Shown here: positions 38,642 through 51,200 of the stretch, one piece after another | Layout of the letters: each line of letters opens with the position of its first letter | Position numbering within the stretch: position 1 is the first letter of the stretch | Source of the DNA: Oryzias latipes | Taxonomy: Eukaryota > Chordata > Actinopteri > Beloniformes > Adrianichthyidae | DNA: 64,000 bases | Assembly (NCBI RefSeq): GCF_002234675.1 | Contig: NC_019870.2 | Location: 979,985 to 1,043,984, forward strand | Direction of reading: 5' to 3' | Notes under the pieces: model-generated | What the model saw: only the letters and a program-made list of their open reading frames with translations | The model's database searches: none | What the model was told of the DNA's origin: nothing | Program-made: the position numbers and the translations under genes

Positions 38642-39150
38642 GTACTTCTGTCTTTAAAACAGGGATTTTCTGTGACTCGTGTTCAGGGGAACGTCTGCTC
38701 CGTCAGCGAGTTCTGCTGTCCTTCATGACTCTTTTCTCTTCTGGTTACAGTTGGGACGTCCCTCAGGATGTTCTGTTAGGAGCGGTTTTCAGGTGACACA
38801 GCTTCAAAACCAAAACTAAAAGCATAAACCCGAGTTTCCCTGCTCTGATTCTGTCTTAGTGTTTTTAAACAGCTAGAGGATTTGTATTTGTTTAATGTGG
38901 CTCTGAATCAGAAAAGAATTAAATAGATCTTTAAAGGAGTTTGACTGAAAATATTTGTAAAAATAATAGTTTTTCTACAAACCGAATTATGTTGAGGATG
39001 GATTCCCATCTTCTCTCACTGTGGTTTGAGCATTTAGCTCCAAACGTAGAAATAAACATCGTGGCTGCATCAGAAACCTTCATCTGAGTCTGTTTCCAGG
39101 TCACGCCTGGGGTCGGATGGTTCCGGGTCTCTGACAGCAGACTGATCAGC

Positions 39151-41649
39151 ATGGCGCCCCCTGTTGAGAACACAGAGAAGTAAGAAAACAGCCTTTGGTG
39201 TCTCCCGTCCGATCCAGATTTGGACCTGGTCGGATCCAGGTCTGGTCCAGTTTGATCGAGGTTTCAGTCCTGGCCTGATCCAGAGCTGGTTTCCTCTGAC
39301 GGTCCTCCTGGTTCTGCTGGTGTGAAAAGAAACCAGGTTCTCTTGCAGATCAGGTGGAGACCGTGGTCCAAAGGCAGAGCGGTTGTCCGCTCAGATCAGG
39401 CTCCTGTTCTTGTGTGCTGAAGTGTCCTTGGGCGGGAGGACCTCCTTTGTCCGGACGCTGGTCATGGTGTGGCTGGGACGGCTGTGTTTTTTACATGGCA
39501 GCCTTCCTCTCTCTGTGCAGAAGCTGCTGGGTGTGTTTTGCCACGGAGCGGGACGACGTCACCGCCGAGTGGGTGAGCCCCTGCAGGTGTAAAGGATGCA
39601 CCAAGTGGATCCACCAGACCTGTCTGCAGCGCTGGCTGGACGAGAAGCAGAGGAGCAACGCCGCAGGAGGCGTCAGCTGTCCGCAGTGCGGCACGCAGTA
39701 CCACATCATCTTCCCCAAGATGGGTGAGGAAGAGCCGCTCCTAGTGCGGTTTGACCCGAGTCCGAGTCCGAGTCCCGTGAGCCTGAAAGCATCTTATGCA
39801 GCCATGACGGCACATTTTCTGAGCAAAGTCTTACTGAAAGTTTGGGGTATTTATTTATTTAGTTTATAATATGTTGTGTTTTATTATATCATAGTTATTT
39901 ATTTTTCATTCATTTATTTAACTAAAAAGGCCGAAGGTCTTTTTTGGTAAATCATTTATTTATTTCAGGCTGGAATAAAAAACAAAACAATGAAGACTAA
40001 AGAATAAGACTTATTATTTTTCCATTGAACTATCCTTTTTATTCTTTAGTCTAATTTAATTGTATTTTAATGTATTTATTTTGTATTTAATTATCTAATT
40101 TTTTTTTACTGAAAAGACTGAGAGTATTGTTATTTTATTTATTTTCTTAATTTTTTTAAATTATTTAATTTCATTTATTTTAATTTCATTTATTGTTTTG
40201 TTTGTATTTTATTGTTTTATTTCAAAATTTTATTATATTAATTTTGTTTATTTTGGCTGAAAAGACTGAAAGTCTTTGATTGTTCCCTTCAGCAGAAAGA
40301 CTCTGTTACTGTAATAGATTACTTTACTTTCTCCTGATGCCATCAGCAGCACTTTAATATCAGCTGTTCAGAAGAATCCTGATCTTCATTGAGAGGGAGA
40401 CGATGACCTTTAACCTTTTAACCCCCCAGTCTAGAGATGTTCAGAATTTGATCTGCAGCAGAAAATCCAGATTAGAGTCCGATCTGGTTTGTAAACCCGG
40501 TTCTGTCCCTCTCTAGTGAAGCTGCTGGTTTGGTTTCAGTCAAAGTTAAAGAGGGGTTCATGTGGGGGGGGTCAGGTGCTCCTGCTCAGGTGTTTCCTCT
40601 TCTCTGCCCCTCAGGTCCGCTGGTCTTCTTCCTGCAGCAGGTGGACAGAGCTCTGTCCCGGATCAGCCCCTTCGCCGCCGTGGGCGTGCTCATCGGGACG
40701 GCGTACTGGTCCGCGGTGACATACGGCGCTGTGACGGTCATGCAGGTCGGTGGAGGTGGAGGAGAGCCTTGTGCTGTGGTGTCACTCGTCCCTTACCCCC
40801 CCTGCTGCCCCCCTCCCCCCCTCTACAGGTGGTGGGACATAAGAAGGGTCTGTATGTGATGGAGCGAGCCGAACCGCTGGTTCTGCTCATGGGGCTGCCC
40901 ACGATCCCCGTGCTGCTGGTTCTGGGAAAGATGATCCGCTGGGAGGACGGCGTGGTGAGGCTGTGGCGGAGGTTCTGCCGCAGATCGGACCTCCATCCAG
41001 GTAGGAAACCGTTTGGATCCTGGTTCTGAAGAAGCTGAGGCCCGTAGAGTCTGACTGTCCAGGGTCTCCTCAGGCTGCGGAGTTCTCCCGCCTCGGGCCG
41101 ACAGACCCGGTCCAGAAGATCACATGTCTGTGTCCAGAATTCTGTGCGGGGCGCTCATCTTCCCGTCTGTCGCCAGCCTGGTGGGGCGGCTGCTGTTCCG
41201 GCGCGTTTCCTCCAACCTGCAGAGAACCATTCTGGTGAGAACTCCTGTGGACCCGATCGGGACAAAGTTCAGCTCACGAAAACCCGAGACTGCAAGTCTG
41301 CTGAGCGCGCTCAGTGAGGACTTGCAGTCTGCTGAGCGCGCTCAGTGAGGACTTTGAGTCTGCTGAGCGCGCTCAGTGAGGACTTGCAGTCTGCTGAGCG
41401 CGCTCAGTGAGGACTTCGTGTTTTCTTTTTTTTTTTCCAGCTTCTTGCTAAAGTTTCCGTCCTTTGTTTTTATTTTTTTTACAGGGGGGCATCGCCTTCG
41501 TGCTCATCAAGGGGGGGTTGAAGGTGTATTACAAACAGCAGCAGTACGTGGGTCAGACCAGCAGACAAATCCTCAACTATCCAGACGGACGGGCGGGCGA
41601 GCCGGCCGCTCAGGGCGGGGCCCACACAGAGGACGGCGGGAACGAGTGA
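39151..41649 (+). CDS. marchf5l: MARCH5/MITOL-like mitochondrial RING-CH E3 ubiquitin ligase
   Basis: Membrane E3 ligase; the family sits in the mitochondrial outer membrane and ubiquitinates fission/fusion and quality-control proteins. Coding exons are 39151-39179, 39521-39723, 40615-40745, 40829-41000, 41074-41234 and 41485-41649. Borders are GT-AG with matching phases, giving 286 aa (family about 278). The N-terminal RING-CH has C12, C15, C31, C33, H41, C44, C63 and C66, the full C4HC3 ligand set. Four hydrophobic segments follow, at about residues 96-118, 138-156, 199-221 and 231-245. GAVTVMQVVGH and GKMIRWED are family signatures. Divergence from typical MARCH5 in the RING-CH region and C-terminus suggests the fish-specific MARCH5-like paralogue; that paralogue call is less sure than the family. 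Intron 2 is AT-rich with repeated ctgaaaagactga motifs. Intron 5 has a 31-bp repeat. Confidence 0.92.
41296..41416. repeat. 31-bp tandem repeat x4 in marchf5l intron 5
   Basis: Four units of gtctgctgagcgcgctcagt followed by gaggacttgca. Each contains the 12-bp self-complementary core tgagcgcgctca, so each unit can form a hairpin. The array ends shortly before the polypyrimidine tract of exon 6. Confidence 0.9.
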
Positions 41650-42334
41650 CGCCAAACGAGTCCGGGGACCTGGGGGGAGTTTATTTTAGAGGCCTTCTTC
41701 TCCCCTGGATCCCCTAAGGCACCGTCCTTGCTGCCCCCCCCATCAGAGGTGCCTTCTGGGAGTTTTCTGTCTGAGCTTGATGCTGCGTCTTCTATGAACC
41801 TGAGAGGCGGGAAGAAGCAGCGCAGACAAAGATGGAGGCTGCGGCGCCGCTCTGAGCCAATCAGCGAAGGGCCCCCGTCCCATAGAGGTTTCTACGGAGG
41901 AAAACCTTCTAAAACAACGGAAAAAAAAAAAAAAAACTCTTTACATAAAAATGTGATTATTTTTATTCAAAGAAAACGACTTACTGTCTTTTCACTGAAT
42001 TTTGGGGGATTATTCAGGAAATCTTGTGTAGAAACACGAGCAGATGTGTGTATTTTGATCAGTTTGCAAAGGTTTTCTATTCTTAGAAAAGGGCTTAAAT
42101 GAGTAAATTAACTTTTTAAGGAACTAAGAAACGCCGTTATGTTGCTGCTCTGCTTCCTCCTGAACGTCACAGTTCAGTTCTTCTTCCTCCATCAGGAGGC
42201 GTCACTCAGACGATTTTTTTCTTTCATTGAACGAGTTTTGCGGATTGAAGTGTGTAATTTATTTGACATTAGGATAATTTTATGAAATGAGAAGCTCCTG
42301 GATGGAAGCTGAATTAAGGGGATGTTGCTGACAA

Positions 42335-42340
42335 AATAAA
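42335..42340 (+). terminator. Candidate marchf5l polyadenylation signal
   Basis: AATAAA about 690 bp after the marchf5l stop codon and upstream of the kctd9 promoter region. Confidence 0.5.
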
Positions 42341-42610
42341 GACAGATATAATTCCTCATGTCATCTTTCTATAATCATTTTATATTCATAAATTAAAAAT
42401 GTATTTAATTTTTAAATAGGGTATTTTTTGCATAAATATGCTTATAGATAAACATTTACATTTTAAAGGTTTTGAAACGAGTATTTGTTTTCATTCATTT
42501 TATTAATATATTATAAACAACTTATATTTTATAACGTAATTTTGAAAGCTGACCAACAACCGTCCATTTATATTATGAGTGGGTGTAGAGCCCGCCTTCT
42601 CTGCTTCCTC

Positions 42611-42646
42611 ATTGGCTGAAGAGTTTCTGTTCGAGCCGCTGATTGG
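42611..42646 (+). promoter_or_regulatory. Paired inverted CCAAT boxes in the kctd9 promoter
   Basis: ATTGGCT occurs at 42611 and again at 42642, 31 bp apart and about 110-145 bp upstream of the kctd9 ATG, within GC-rich sequence. Tandem inverted CCAAT boxes about three helical turns apart are a recognised NF-Y arrangement in TATA-less vertebrate promoters. Binding is inferred. Confidence 0.55.
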
Positions 42647-42755
42647 CTGGCGGTGAGACCTGCCGGAGAAGTCTGTGGAGAGGCAGGAAACGCGCTGTTG
42701 TGACCGGGAATCAGAGCAGGTTCGCGGCTGAACGCTCCACCGCGCGGCCGTCGGC

Positions 42756-45700
42756 ATGAGGAGAGTCACGGTTTTCGTCAGCGGGACCTCCACCAACGGA
42801 AAGGTGAGACGACGAACAATTAAGGCGGGAAACGTGTCCGGTGAGGGCTGAAGGCGGAAGCGTCGGCCGGTCTCTTCCAGGTGGTGGCGCTGTTCGGGTC
42901 CATGGAGGACCTGCTGAGCGCGGCCAGCTCCAAGCTGGGGGTCCGGGCCTCCAGCGTCTACAACGGAAACGGGGGCCTCATCGACGACATGTCGCTCATC
43001 AGGTGAGCCAAACGCGTCGGCTCGTGCGGGGGGCGGGGCATGGATGCTGAGGTCAACCTGTGTGTTTCTGCAGAGATGATGACGTGCTCTTCATCTCAGA
43101 GGAGGACTCCTGTGAAGGTAAGCAGACCCTCTACCTGCTTCAGGTGTTTGTTTCTATACCTTTGGGACTTTTTCAAAACCCGCGAGACTTCAGACGAGCC
43201 TTTGATTTGAGCTAAGAAGCAACCATTTTCCTCATTTCTGGTATAAATTGGACTCCTAGAGTTCTTCTGCATCAGACTTTCCCTTTACTCTAATAGATTT
43301 ATGCTGATGATCCAGTACTTTTACTTAGTTACTCTTTGGTTTGTTTGCATCATTTCCCTGTTTACGTCACAGGTGTACACAGTATTATTGGGTTTTACTG
43401 CTGCACTCACAAATACTGTATCAAACAGGAAGTTTCTTTTTTATGTAGTTAATAACTATTTTTGTTTTAGATCAGAAAAACATAAGGATTTAGAACCAAA
43501 GAGATGCTATTTATCACTTGAAACAATGGTTTTCTGACAACTTCCTGGTTAACTTCAGCAGTAAACAAAACATAAACCTCCCTGTTGTTTTGGATGATTT
43601 AGCAACAAATCTGGAAAATGTTCAGTTCAGTAAACTGAACAACAGTCTTTTTTTTTCATCCACGAAAAACACTTTTATTTTGAAAATATATTTCCTTCCA
43701 GTGACAGTGGCGCATTCGGTTTATTTACCGTAGTTTATATCTTAAAATCTGACATTATTCTGAATCTAGGTCAATAATTACATTTGTTTTTTACTGCAAA
43801 CATCCATATTTATATCGTGAATCATATATACATACTGGAGTATTCGAATTTCACAAGTATCCGAGTATTTAGATACTTATTACAGCCCTAGTGTTGAATG
43901 GCTTCATTGTATTTAAGAAACATGTTTCCCGGTAACACTACAGTTATTTGACCATGTTTGGATTCTGCCTCTTATCCATCCGTCATCCATCCATCATCCA
44001 TCAATCATCCCTCCATCATCCATACATCATCCATCCATCCATCAATCATCCCTCCATCCATACATCATCCATCCATCCATCAATCATCCCTCCATCCATA
44101 CATCATCCATCAATCATCCCTCCATCCATACATCATCCATCCATCATCCATACATCATCCATCAATCATCCATCCATCATCCATCAATCATCCCTCCATC
44201 ATCCATCCATCATCCATACATCATCCATCAATCATCCCTCCATCCATACATCCATCATCCATACATCATCCATCAATCATCCATCCATCATCCATCAATC
44301 ATCCATCCATCATCCATCCATCATCCATACATCATCCATCAATCATCCCTCCATCATCCATCCATCATCCATACATCATCCATCAATCATCCATCAATCA
44401 TCCCTCCATCATCCATCCATCATCCATACATCATCCATCAATCATCCCTCCATCATCCATCCATCATCCATACATCTATCCATCCATCATCCATACATCA
44501 TCCATCAATCATCCATCCATCCATAACCAAATTCTGATTTAAACTGAATGATTACATTTGAAATTTTTTTTACAAAAATGCAATATTTGATCCATGAAAA
44601 CTAAAATATTAAACATTTATTTAAAAACACTTAATCATTGATTCTAGTCCTGTGAATCAGAGACAAACAGCTGGGATTTTTGATGAACTCCAGCTGTGTT
44701 TGCAGTCTTATTGTGAAAGGGTTCTTATTTTGTACTGAGTCTTATTGTGAAAGGGTGTCTCTGATGACATCATCTGCTGGTTCTGTGCAGACCCTCGGAG
44801 TCAGACCCACACCGACTGGCTGACGCTGAACGTGGGGGGCCGCCTCTTCACCACCACCCGGTAAGCGCCTGCAGGGGGTGTGTGTGTGTGTGTGTGGGGG
44901 GGGGGGTCTCCTCATGTCTGGTTCTCATCCCCCCTCCTCCTCTCTGCGTTTGCTCAGGAGCACGCTGGTCAGTAAGGAACCGGAGAGCATGCTGGCGCAC
45001 ATGTTCGGAGGGAAAGGTGACGTCCGTGTGAGCCGCCGCACGTCGGCGTGGAGCGCAAACGTGACGGTTTTGGTTTTTCCTTCAGACGTTTGGGCGAACA
45101 AGCGGGACTCTCACGGGGCGTACCTGATCGACCGCAGTCCCGAGTACTTTGAGCCCATCCTGAATTACCTGAGGCACGGACAGCTGATCATCAACGAGGG
45201 CATCAACCCTCTGGGTAAAGCCGATGGTGGGGGGGGGGGGGGGGGGGGGGGGGGGCTCAGTCCCATGCCGACTTTCTCACCCCCTCTGTCCTCTGCAGGC
45301 GTGCTGGAAGAAGCTCGCTTCTTCGGCATCGAGCAGCTGGCTGAGCAGCTGGAGACCCTCATAAAGGTCAGACGCTGCCCTCCTTGCTCAGGTGTGCCCG
45401 GCTGTTTGACCTCACCGCCTTTCTTTCCCATCCAGTCCTGCCGCCCCCCCGACGACCACTCCCCCCTGACCCGAAAGGAGTTTATCCGCTTCCTGTTGGC
45501 AACGACCACCAAGTCGGAGCTGCGCTGTCAGGTACTAGACGGAGGTCCAAGACGGAGACGCGATGCCTCGTCCGTCCAGCAGGGGGAGCTCTGCTCCAAC
45601 TCATCCTGCCGTCACTCAACCGGCTTTGTGTTCCAGGGGCTGAACTTCAGCGGAGCAGATCTGTCCCGTCTGGATCTACGCTACATCAACTTCAAGATGG

Positions 45701-46725
45701 CTAACCTGAGTGGAGCCAACCTGTCCCACGCCAACCTGAGCGGCGCCAACCTGGAGCGGGCCGACCTGTCCGCGGCCTGCCTGGACGTGAGATCCCAGTT
45801 CTCCTCCTGGTTTTCCCAGCTGTCTGAGTGTGGCGGACTCTGACTCTGCGTGTCTGCGTGTATGTTTGTCTGCGTGTGCGTGTCTGCATGTGCGTGTCTG
45901 CGTGTGCGTGCACGTTGCAGTCAGCCAACCTGCAGGGCGTGAAGATGCTGTGCAGCAACGCAGAGGGCGCGTCGCTGCGAGGCTGCAACTTTGAGGATCC
46001 TGCAGGAGTCAAAGCCAACCTGGAAGGTGGAGCCGCTTCTCAGCTGGTTTCATGGAGAAGCTGCTGAGGTTCTTTTCTCACGTGCGCGTGTGTGCATGTG
46101 TGTGTGCGCGTGATCAGGGGCCAACCTGAAGGGCGTGGACATGGAGGGCAGTCAGATGACGGGAATCAACCTGCGGGTCGCCACGCTGAAAAACGCCAAA
46201 CTGAAGAACTGCAACCTGAGAGGAGCCACGCTGGCCGGGACCGACCTGGAGGTAAACGTCTACGTGCACACGTGCACGCACACGTGCACATTGTTGGTGG
46301 GTCTGTATCGTTGCCGTTGTTACAGTTCAGGTCAATTGTAAATAAAAGCTGCAGCTCATTTGGATGTGTGGAGAAACACCTGCTGAATACACCTGTGGGA
46401 TAAACACACACACACACACACAAAACCTTCCACACAAGCAAACAGACACACACACGCACAGGAAGAGAGTGAAACAGGAACTTTTTGCGTCTAGTCGTAA
46501 GGATTGTGTTAAGGTCAAACCCCCACAGGCCCAGAGGCTGATGGGAAAAAAGCGTTCCCTGTGAATTTGGGGTTCTGTAGAAAACGGCCGTTTTATTTCT
46601 CCCTGCAGAACTGCGACCTGTCCGGCTGCGACCTTCAAGAAGCCAACCTGAGAGGCTCCAACGTGAAGGGCGCCATCTTCGAGGAGATGCTGACGCCGCT
46701 GCACATGTCACAGAGCGTGCGATGA
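42756..46725 (+). CDS. kctd9: KCTD9, BTB/POZ and pentapeptide-repeat protein
   Basis: BTB protein thought to act as a substrate adaptor for cullin-3 ubiquitin ligases. Twelve exons: 42756-42803, 42881-43002, 43074-43117, 44791-44860, 44958-45016, 45086-45214, 45299-45366, 45436-45531, 45637-45786, 45921-46026, 46118-46251 and 46609-46725. All have GT-AG borders and consistent phases, for 380 aa (human about 389). Residues 1-70 form the N-terminal ubiquitin-like/KHA-type domain. A tetramerisation-type BTB spans about 80-178 ([11 protein letters not shown] to LAEQLETLI). From about 213 a run of A(N/D)LX-type pentapeptide repeats forms a right-handed beta-helix ([20 protein letters not shown]). 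It ends at SQSVR. Intron 3 (1.7 kb) carries a CATC minisatellite and intron 6 a G27 run 15 nt after the donor. Which of the teleost a/b paralogues this is cannot be told. Confidence 0.95.
43977..44526. repeat. CATC-type minisatellite in kctd9 intron 3
   Basis: About 550 bp of catccatccat / catacatcatccatcaatca units with a higher-order pattern in which catccatacatcatccatc and aatcatccctccatc alternate. ORFs rich in His-Pro-Ser-Ile are repeat-driven. Confidence 0.95.
45229..45255. repeat. Uninterrupted G27 run in kctd9 intron 6
   Basis: Twenty-seven G on the coding strand, starting 14-15 nt after the exon 6 donor in an 84-nt intron. An RNA quadruplex could form directly next to the 5' splice site. 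Confidence 0.9.
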
Positions 46726-46961
46726 AACGTAGGACGTTTGAGGTCAACGCCCAACCGTGATGCACGGCTTCGATTCCTCGACGTGAAGCTCGTATTTTTC
46801 TGAAACGGAACCGTTTTGGATTGTTGTTTTATTTTGAAATGCTGTCGTACTTATGCTTTTATTTTGAATGTCAGAAACACTATTAGGTGTTTTATCCTTG
46901 TCTGCTGAGTCACTGGTTGCCATAGTGATTCTGGCCTTTTCCTGCATGAAGTTTATTTTGA

Positions 46962-46967
46962 AATAAA
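46962..46967 (+). terminator. Candidate kctd9 polyadenylation signal
   Basis: AATAAA about 240 bp after the kctd9 stop in AT-rich sequence. It is a short but plausible 3' UTR. Confidence 0.5.
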
Positions 46968-46969
46968 AC

Positions 46970-47820
46970 GTTTTCAGAGATCACGTCTGCATGAATCATT
47001 ACTGCAGAGCAGAAACCAGAAGTCCTCGTTTCCCCTCGGAACGCCGGGAAGCTTCTGCGTCTTCCAGATGGGGACGAAAGTCCGACGGCGAGCGTTTGTG
47101 GAGGGCGCCGCCGCGTTTCCCTCCCCGATGAACGCACGTCCGACACCAGCCGGGTGTTACAGGACAGAAGGATGAAGACGATTCAGCTCCCAGCTGAAGG
47201 ATCTGATGAAGATCTGGACCTTCGTCTGCATGATGATGATGATGGTCCAGACTGGTAGGGGTTTAATTTAATAAAAATAAACAATGGCATAGATGTTTGC
47301 ATGGATTTCAAAATAAAAGTGTTTCCTTGTAAACTCGTCAGCTGAGCTTTAGACACGTCTGCACTGAACCAATCAGAATGAAAGGTTGAAGTATCATAAA
47401 TCTGTCATTGGTCGCTCTTTTCGGCACGTTTCCACATGAATTCTAATGTTTTGATTCCAGTTAAGTCTCTGTTTCTGTGGTTTGACGTCCACATTTCCTG
47501 CTGCTTCATCAGCCGATCCGGTTCCCATCCGTGCTGCGTTCACGGTCATCCCTTCAGCCTCAGTCCAAACCAGCGTGGCCCCATAGGGGGCAGGAAAGGG
47601 CAGCTTCACAGGAACATGATGAGCTTCTCCCGCCGCGGCGTTGCTCTGCGGCGCCCTGTTTACGCTGGGAAATGAGGCTGTGGGCGGAGGACCCTGATTG
47701 GTGGTTTGTGGTCAGGAGGTAACGTTTTCATACATCAGTCATAGTCGTGGAGCAAAACAGTCAGAGCTGCAGAAATGTCTTTTTAGACTCATACGTTTGT
47801 TCTGTCCATCGTTTTCTGTT
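46970..47820. other. No gene recognised
   Basis: Sequence downstream of kctd9 without an exon chain or a repeat family I can name. Confidence 0.35.
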
Positions 47821-47821
47821 C

Positions 47822-48240
47822 ATTCTATTTTATTTCTATAGTTTAATATTTACAACCACAGTCGTCTCAATGAGCTTCAAACCGCTAATTGTGTAATAAA
47901 CATGAATCATAAAGAACATAAATATTACAACTAAACTAACATCTCTGCCCTCAGACCCTCCTTCTCTGTAAGGAAAAACTCTTTAAAAAACTGATTCTGG
48001 AAAAAAGCAGAAACCTCAGGGGGGGTCCACATGAAGGAGGGGTCCTCCCCCAGGACGGACAGATGTACCAGAACTCCTAGAGAGAATTAGCTTATCTAAC
48101 ACTACAACTACATGTTTGAATAGTCCAGCAGACGAGTGTCATCCAGACGGAGTTGGGGGACGGCTGGGGGGCGCCAGACGAGCCGGGGGGGGGGGGTCCA
48201 CGGTCAGGTACAGAATGGGCCAACTGGAATCTGGAATTCA
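47822..48240 (-). mobile_element. L2-type LINE 3' UTR copy (minus strand)
   Basis: On the minus strand it runs from an attccagattccagttggcc block through gtacctgaccgtgg, ctcgtctgctggact and catgtagttgtagtgttaga. It continues through ctgtccgtcctgggggagga to a ctcattgagacgactgtgg and aaataaaat tail. The same order is seen at 60299-60900. It is more diverged than the copy at 22463-23026, so it is older or of another subfamily. Confidence 0.8.
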
Positions 48241-51200
48241 TTCATTTCTTTGTTCCTTCCTTTGGTCCATTTGTTCCTTTCGTACTCCTTCCGTCCCTTC
48301 GTTCGTTCGTTTGTTGGTTAATTGAAACCCCGGTTGGACGTCGGCGTTCCTCGGTTCCTCTGCAGGTCAGGACCTGACAGGCGGGGTGCCAGTTTCTTTG
48401 GGGTGGGGCCGACTCATAGGTTTTCTTTTACAGATGAAACTGACTGAGGAAATATTTGTTGATTAAACTCAAAGGTTCCCAGTCTGAAACCCTGAGGAAC
48501 ACCGTGGCTAACGCTGGGATGGTGGTATGAGAGTCGTAGCGTTCTTCAGGCGGTGCTTACCTGGTCTTTAGCCGGTGACAGAACCCTGGTGTTTGCGTGT
48601 GAAGGAACGTCTTTCTGCTCCATACAGTGGAACCCGGTGTTGGTTGAGTGGCGGTCCGGTGCCAAACACGGCCCGGCTGCGGTTCTGCTGGCTGAGGCAG
48701 CGGCGGGCGGATGCTGAGAGGAGGCGTGCAGCTGTTTGCCCACATGCAGGTCGGAGGTGATCCTGCTGACGGGTCGGGTCCCTCAGAACACTGGAGCAGT
48801 GTGTTTTAGTGGGGGGAGGGGGGTTCTGTCATCGGAACCACAACCCAAGGAAACGTCCAACAACAACTTCCTCCTGCTGGACGTCCGTCCTGAATCCACA
48901 GACAGAATCTCACACCAAGGTTCCTCTGGAGAGTTTCCTGAAGACCGAGCTTTTGCTGCAGAAACGGTTCTGGTTCTGGTTGGGTTTAGGTGTTTTAGTT
49001 CTCTCCACCTCATGTTCTCAGTTATTTGGAAGATGACTTTCTGCAGTAGAAGATGGTCTCTGATCAGCTCTGCTCTCCGTCTTTCTTTGGGCTTTAAAAG
49101 TTGTTTTCAGTCTTTTTTTGTGTCTTTACTCCACTTTAAGTTCATTTTTTCATTCTTCTGTTTGTGTTGATTCCTAATGTTGTCAAAGCTGCACTTCTTT
49201 TTTGTTGTGTAGTCTTTGCAACACTTTAGTGTGTCTGTTGTCATCATAACCATTTTGCCGTCTGTCTTGTTTCTCTTGTAAACTGTTGCTGTTCTTTTTT
49301 TCCAGATGTTCTGTGGTGTTTTTTTCTTCTTCCTGCAAATGAGTCTTATTTTGAAACTTCACTTCAATGTCTTTTAGTTCAGTGGAGTTTTATTTTGAAA
49401 GTCTCTGGTTATTTTTCATCTTTTGAAAGTCTTAGAGTTGTTTTTCCTTAAGTATTAATGTTAATAACAGATGGAGCTTTGTTTGTGTCTTTCTGCTCTA
49501 TGTGTATGTGTGTGTGGCTGTGTGTGTGTGTATATGTGTGTGTGCGTGTGTGCATGTGTGTGTGTGGGATGTGGCTTTGTGAACTCAGAGAGGGAACATT
49601 TTCGTCAGGCCAAATAAAGCTGCCCGTGTAAACTCCACATTCCTGTGTTTGCGGTGCGTCTGTCTCCGTTTTATGGAGGGAGGGGCCGCGTGTGCTTTCT
49701 GTTCCCGACAGAAATCCGACATGAAGCTCTGCACACTTTCTGCTCGCCGCAGCAGAGGCGCCATCAAAGACCCAAACCGACACCCGAGACCCCAGGTCAT
49801 CCAGAACCCCCCCCCCCCCCCCCCCCAAAGTACTGTCAGAACATCAAAACCGACCAAAGTGGTCCCACAGTCCAGGACCCAGATGTCTGAAGGCCTGGCG
49901 ACTGAAAGGATTTCTCAGGTTCTTTGTTCCAGCAGGAACACTGATGGAACCTTTTGCAGGTGTTTTATTCTGAAAATCCATGGCGTGTTCCTGTTATTGG
50001 TGACCCTAAGTTACTGGAAGGGGCTCATGGCTCAGGAGAAACGTCTGCAGACTAACCGCCATCCTTCATCTCCTCCATGTTTTCCACTCGGATGTTTGGG
50101 GCAGCTGGACCTCTAATGACCTCACAGTTCTGGTCTGGTCTGGACCGTCTGGTGCTGCTCACCGAGTACAGGCTGGTCAGAAGGTCCTGTTTGACCTGTG
50201 GGGTCATTTCACCTTTACTTTGAAGGAGCAGCTTCCTGTTTCTGCCCGGCAGCCAAAACCAGGCCAGAAAGTAAATCTACGGAGGTTTTGTGTTTGAAAT
50301 GAAAGTAATTCCAGCCGACAGAAGACAGACGTCACGTGTCTCCATGCCGGGACGCGTCCCACACGTGAGGCGTCTGCATAATGCCCGTCTAATGGCTGGT
50401 TGGGGCAGATCTGAACTGCCCCTGACAGTCTGCAGCCACTGCAGATGTACCTTAAAGGGGCAGAAGGTCGTCTTTGACTGACAGACATCAGATTCCTCAA
50501 AGGTTCCAGCAGGTTCCTCCTAAAAACCTCTTCCTGCCTGCCTGCCTTTTGGCCTCAGGGGTTAAAGGAGGTCCGTTCTGGTGTCCAGGAATGTGCTTTT
50601 CATTTTTTTACGCTGTCCTTGACGCCTCTGGCTCTGCTCCGGTCTGTCCAGATTCTGGGGTTTGGCTGAGGTTCCAGGTCTGGGCGGGTCCAGAAACTGG
50701 TCAGACCCTGAGCGCCGCTCTCAGTCTGCAGATCCACACACACGTGTTGCATTCACACCTCCCGGAGTGATTCATGCAGATCCTGGACCCCTCCCCGACC
50801 CGGGTCCTGGCAACCCGGATCAGAGCCTCCCAAAACCAGGACCACAGGAACCAGAATCCTCCGCTGTCTCTGAGAGCGGAAACTGCAGCTGAAGGGTTTT
50901 TCCTCCAAAGAAGTGATGAAGAAAGCAGAGGTCTGCCTCAGAGCGCGCCCTGAAATGACCTCCAGGTCTGCAGGCCTCAGGGGAGGGACGGCGGCCGAAC
51001 CGCGGGGAGCGGGGATGAAGATTTCATGGCTTCATCCTCGTCACCGCCTTGAGGGTCAGACGGGGGCGAGAACCACTCCCTCTGAAGATGCTGGAGTTTG
51101 ATTCAGGAGAAGAAAACGAAGCTCGGGTGCATCATGGCCGCCGCCGCCGCCGCCAGGTGCAGAACTCACCTGAGGAAAGTGAAGATGTGGAGAAAAAACA

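Noticed and set aside
43948-44542. His-Pro-Ser-Ile-rich ORFs of about 190 aa
   Set aside because: They are translations of the CATC minisatellite within kctd9 intron 3.
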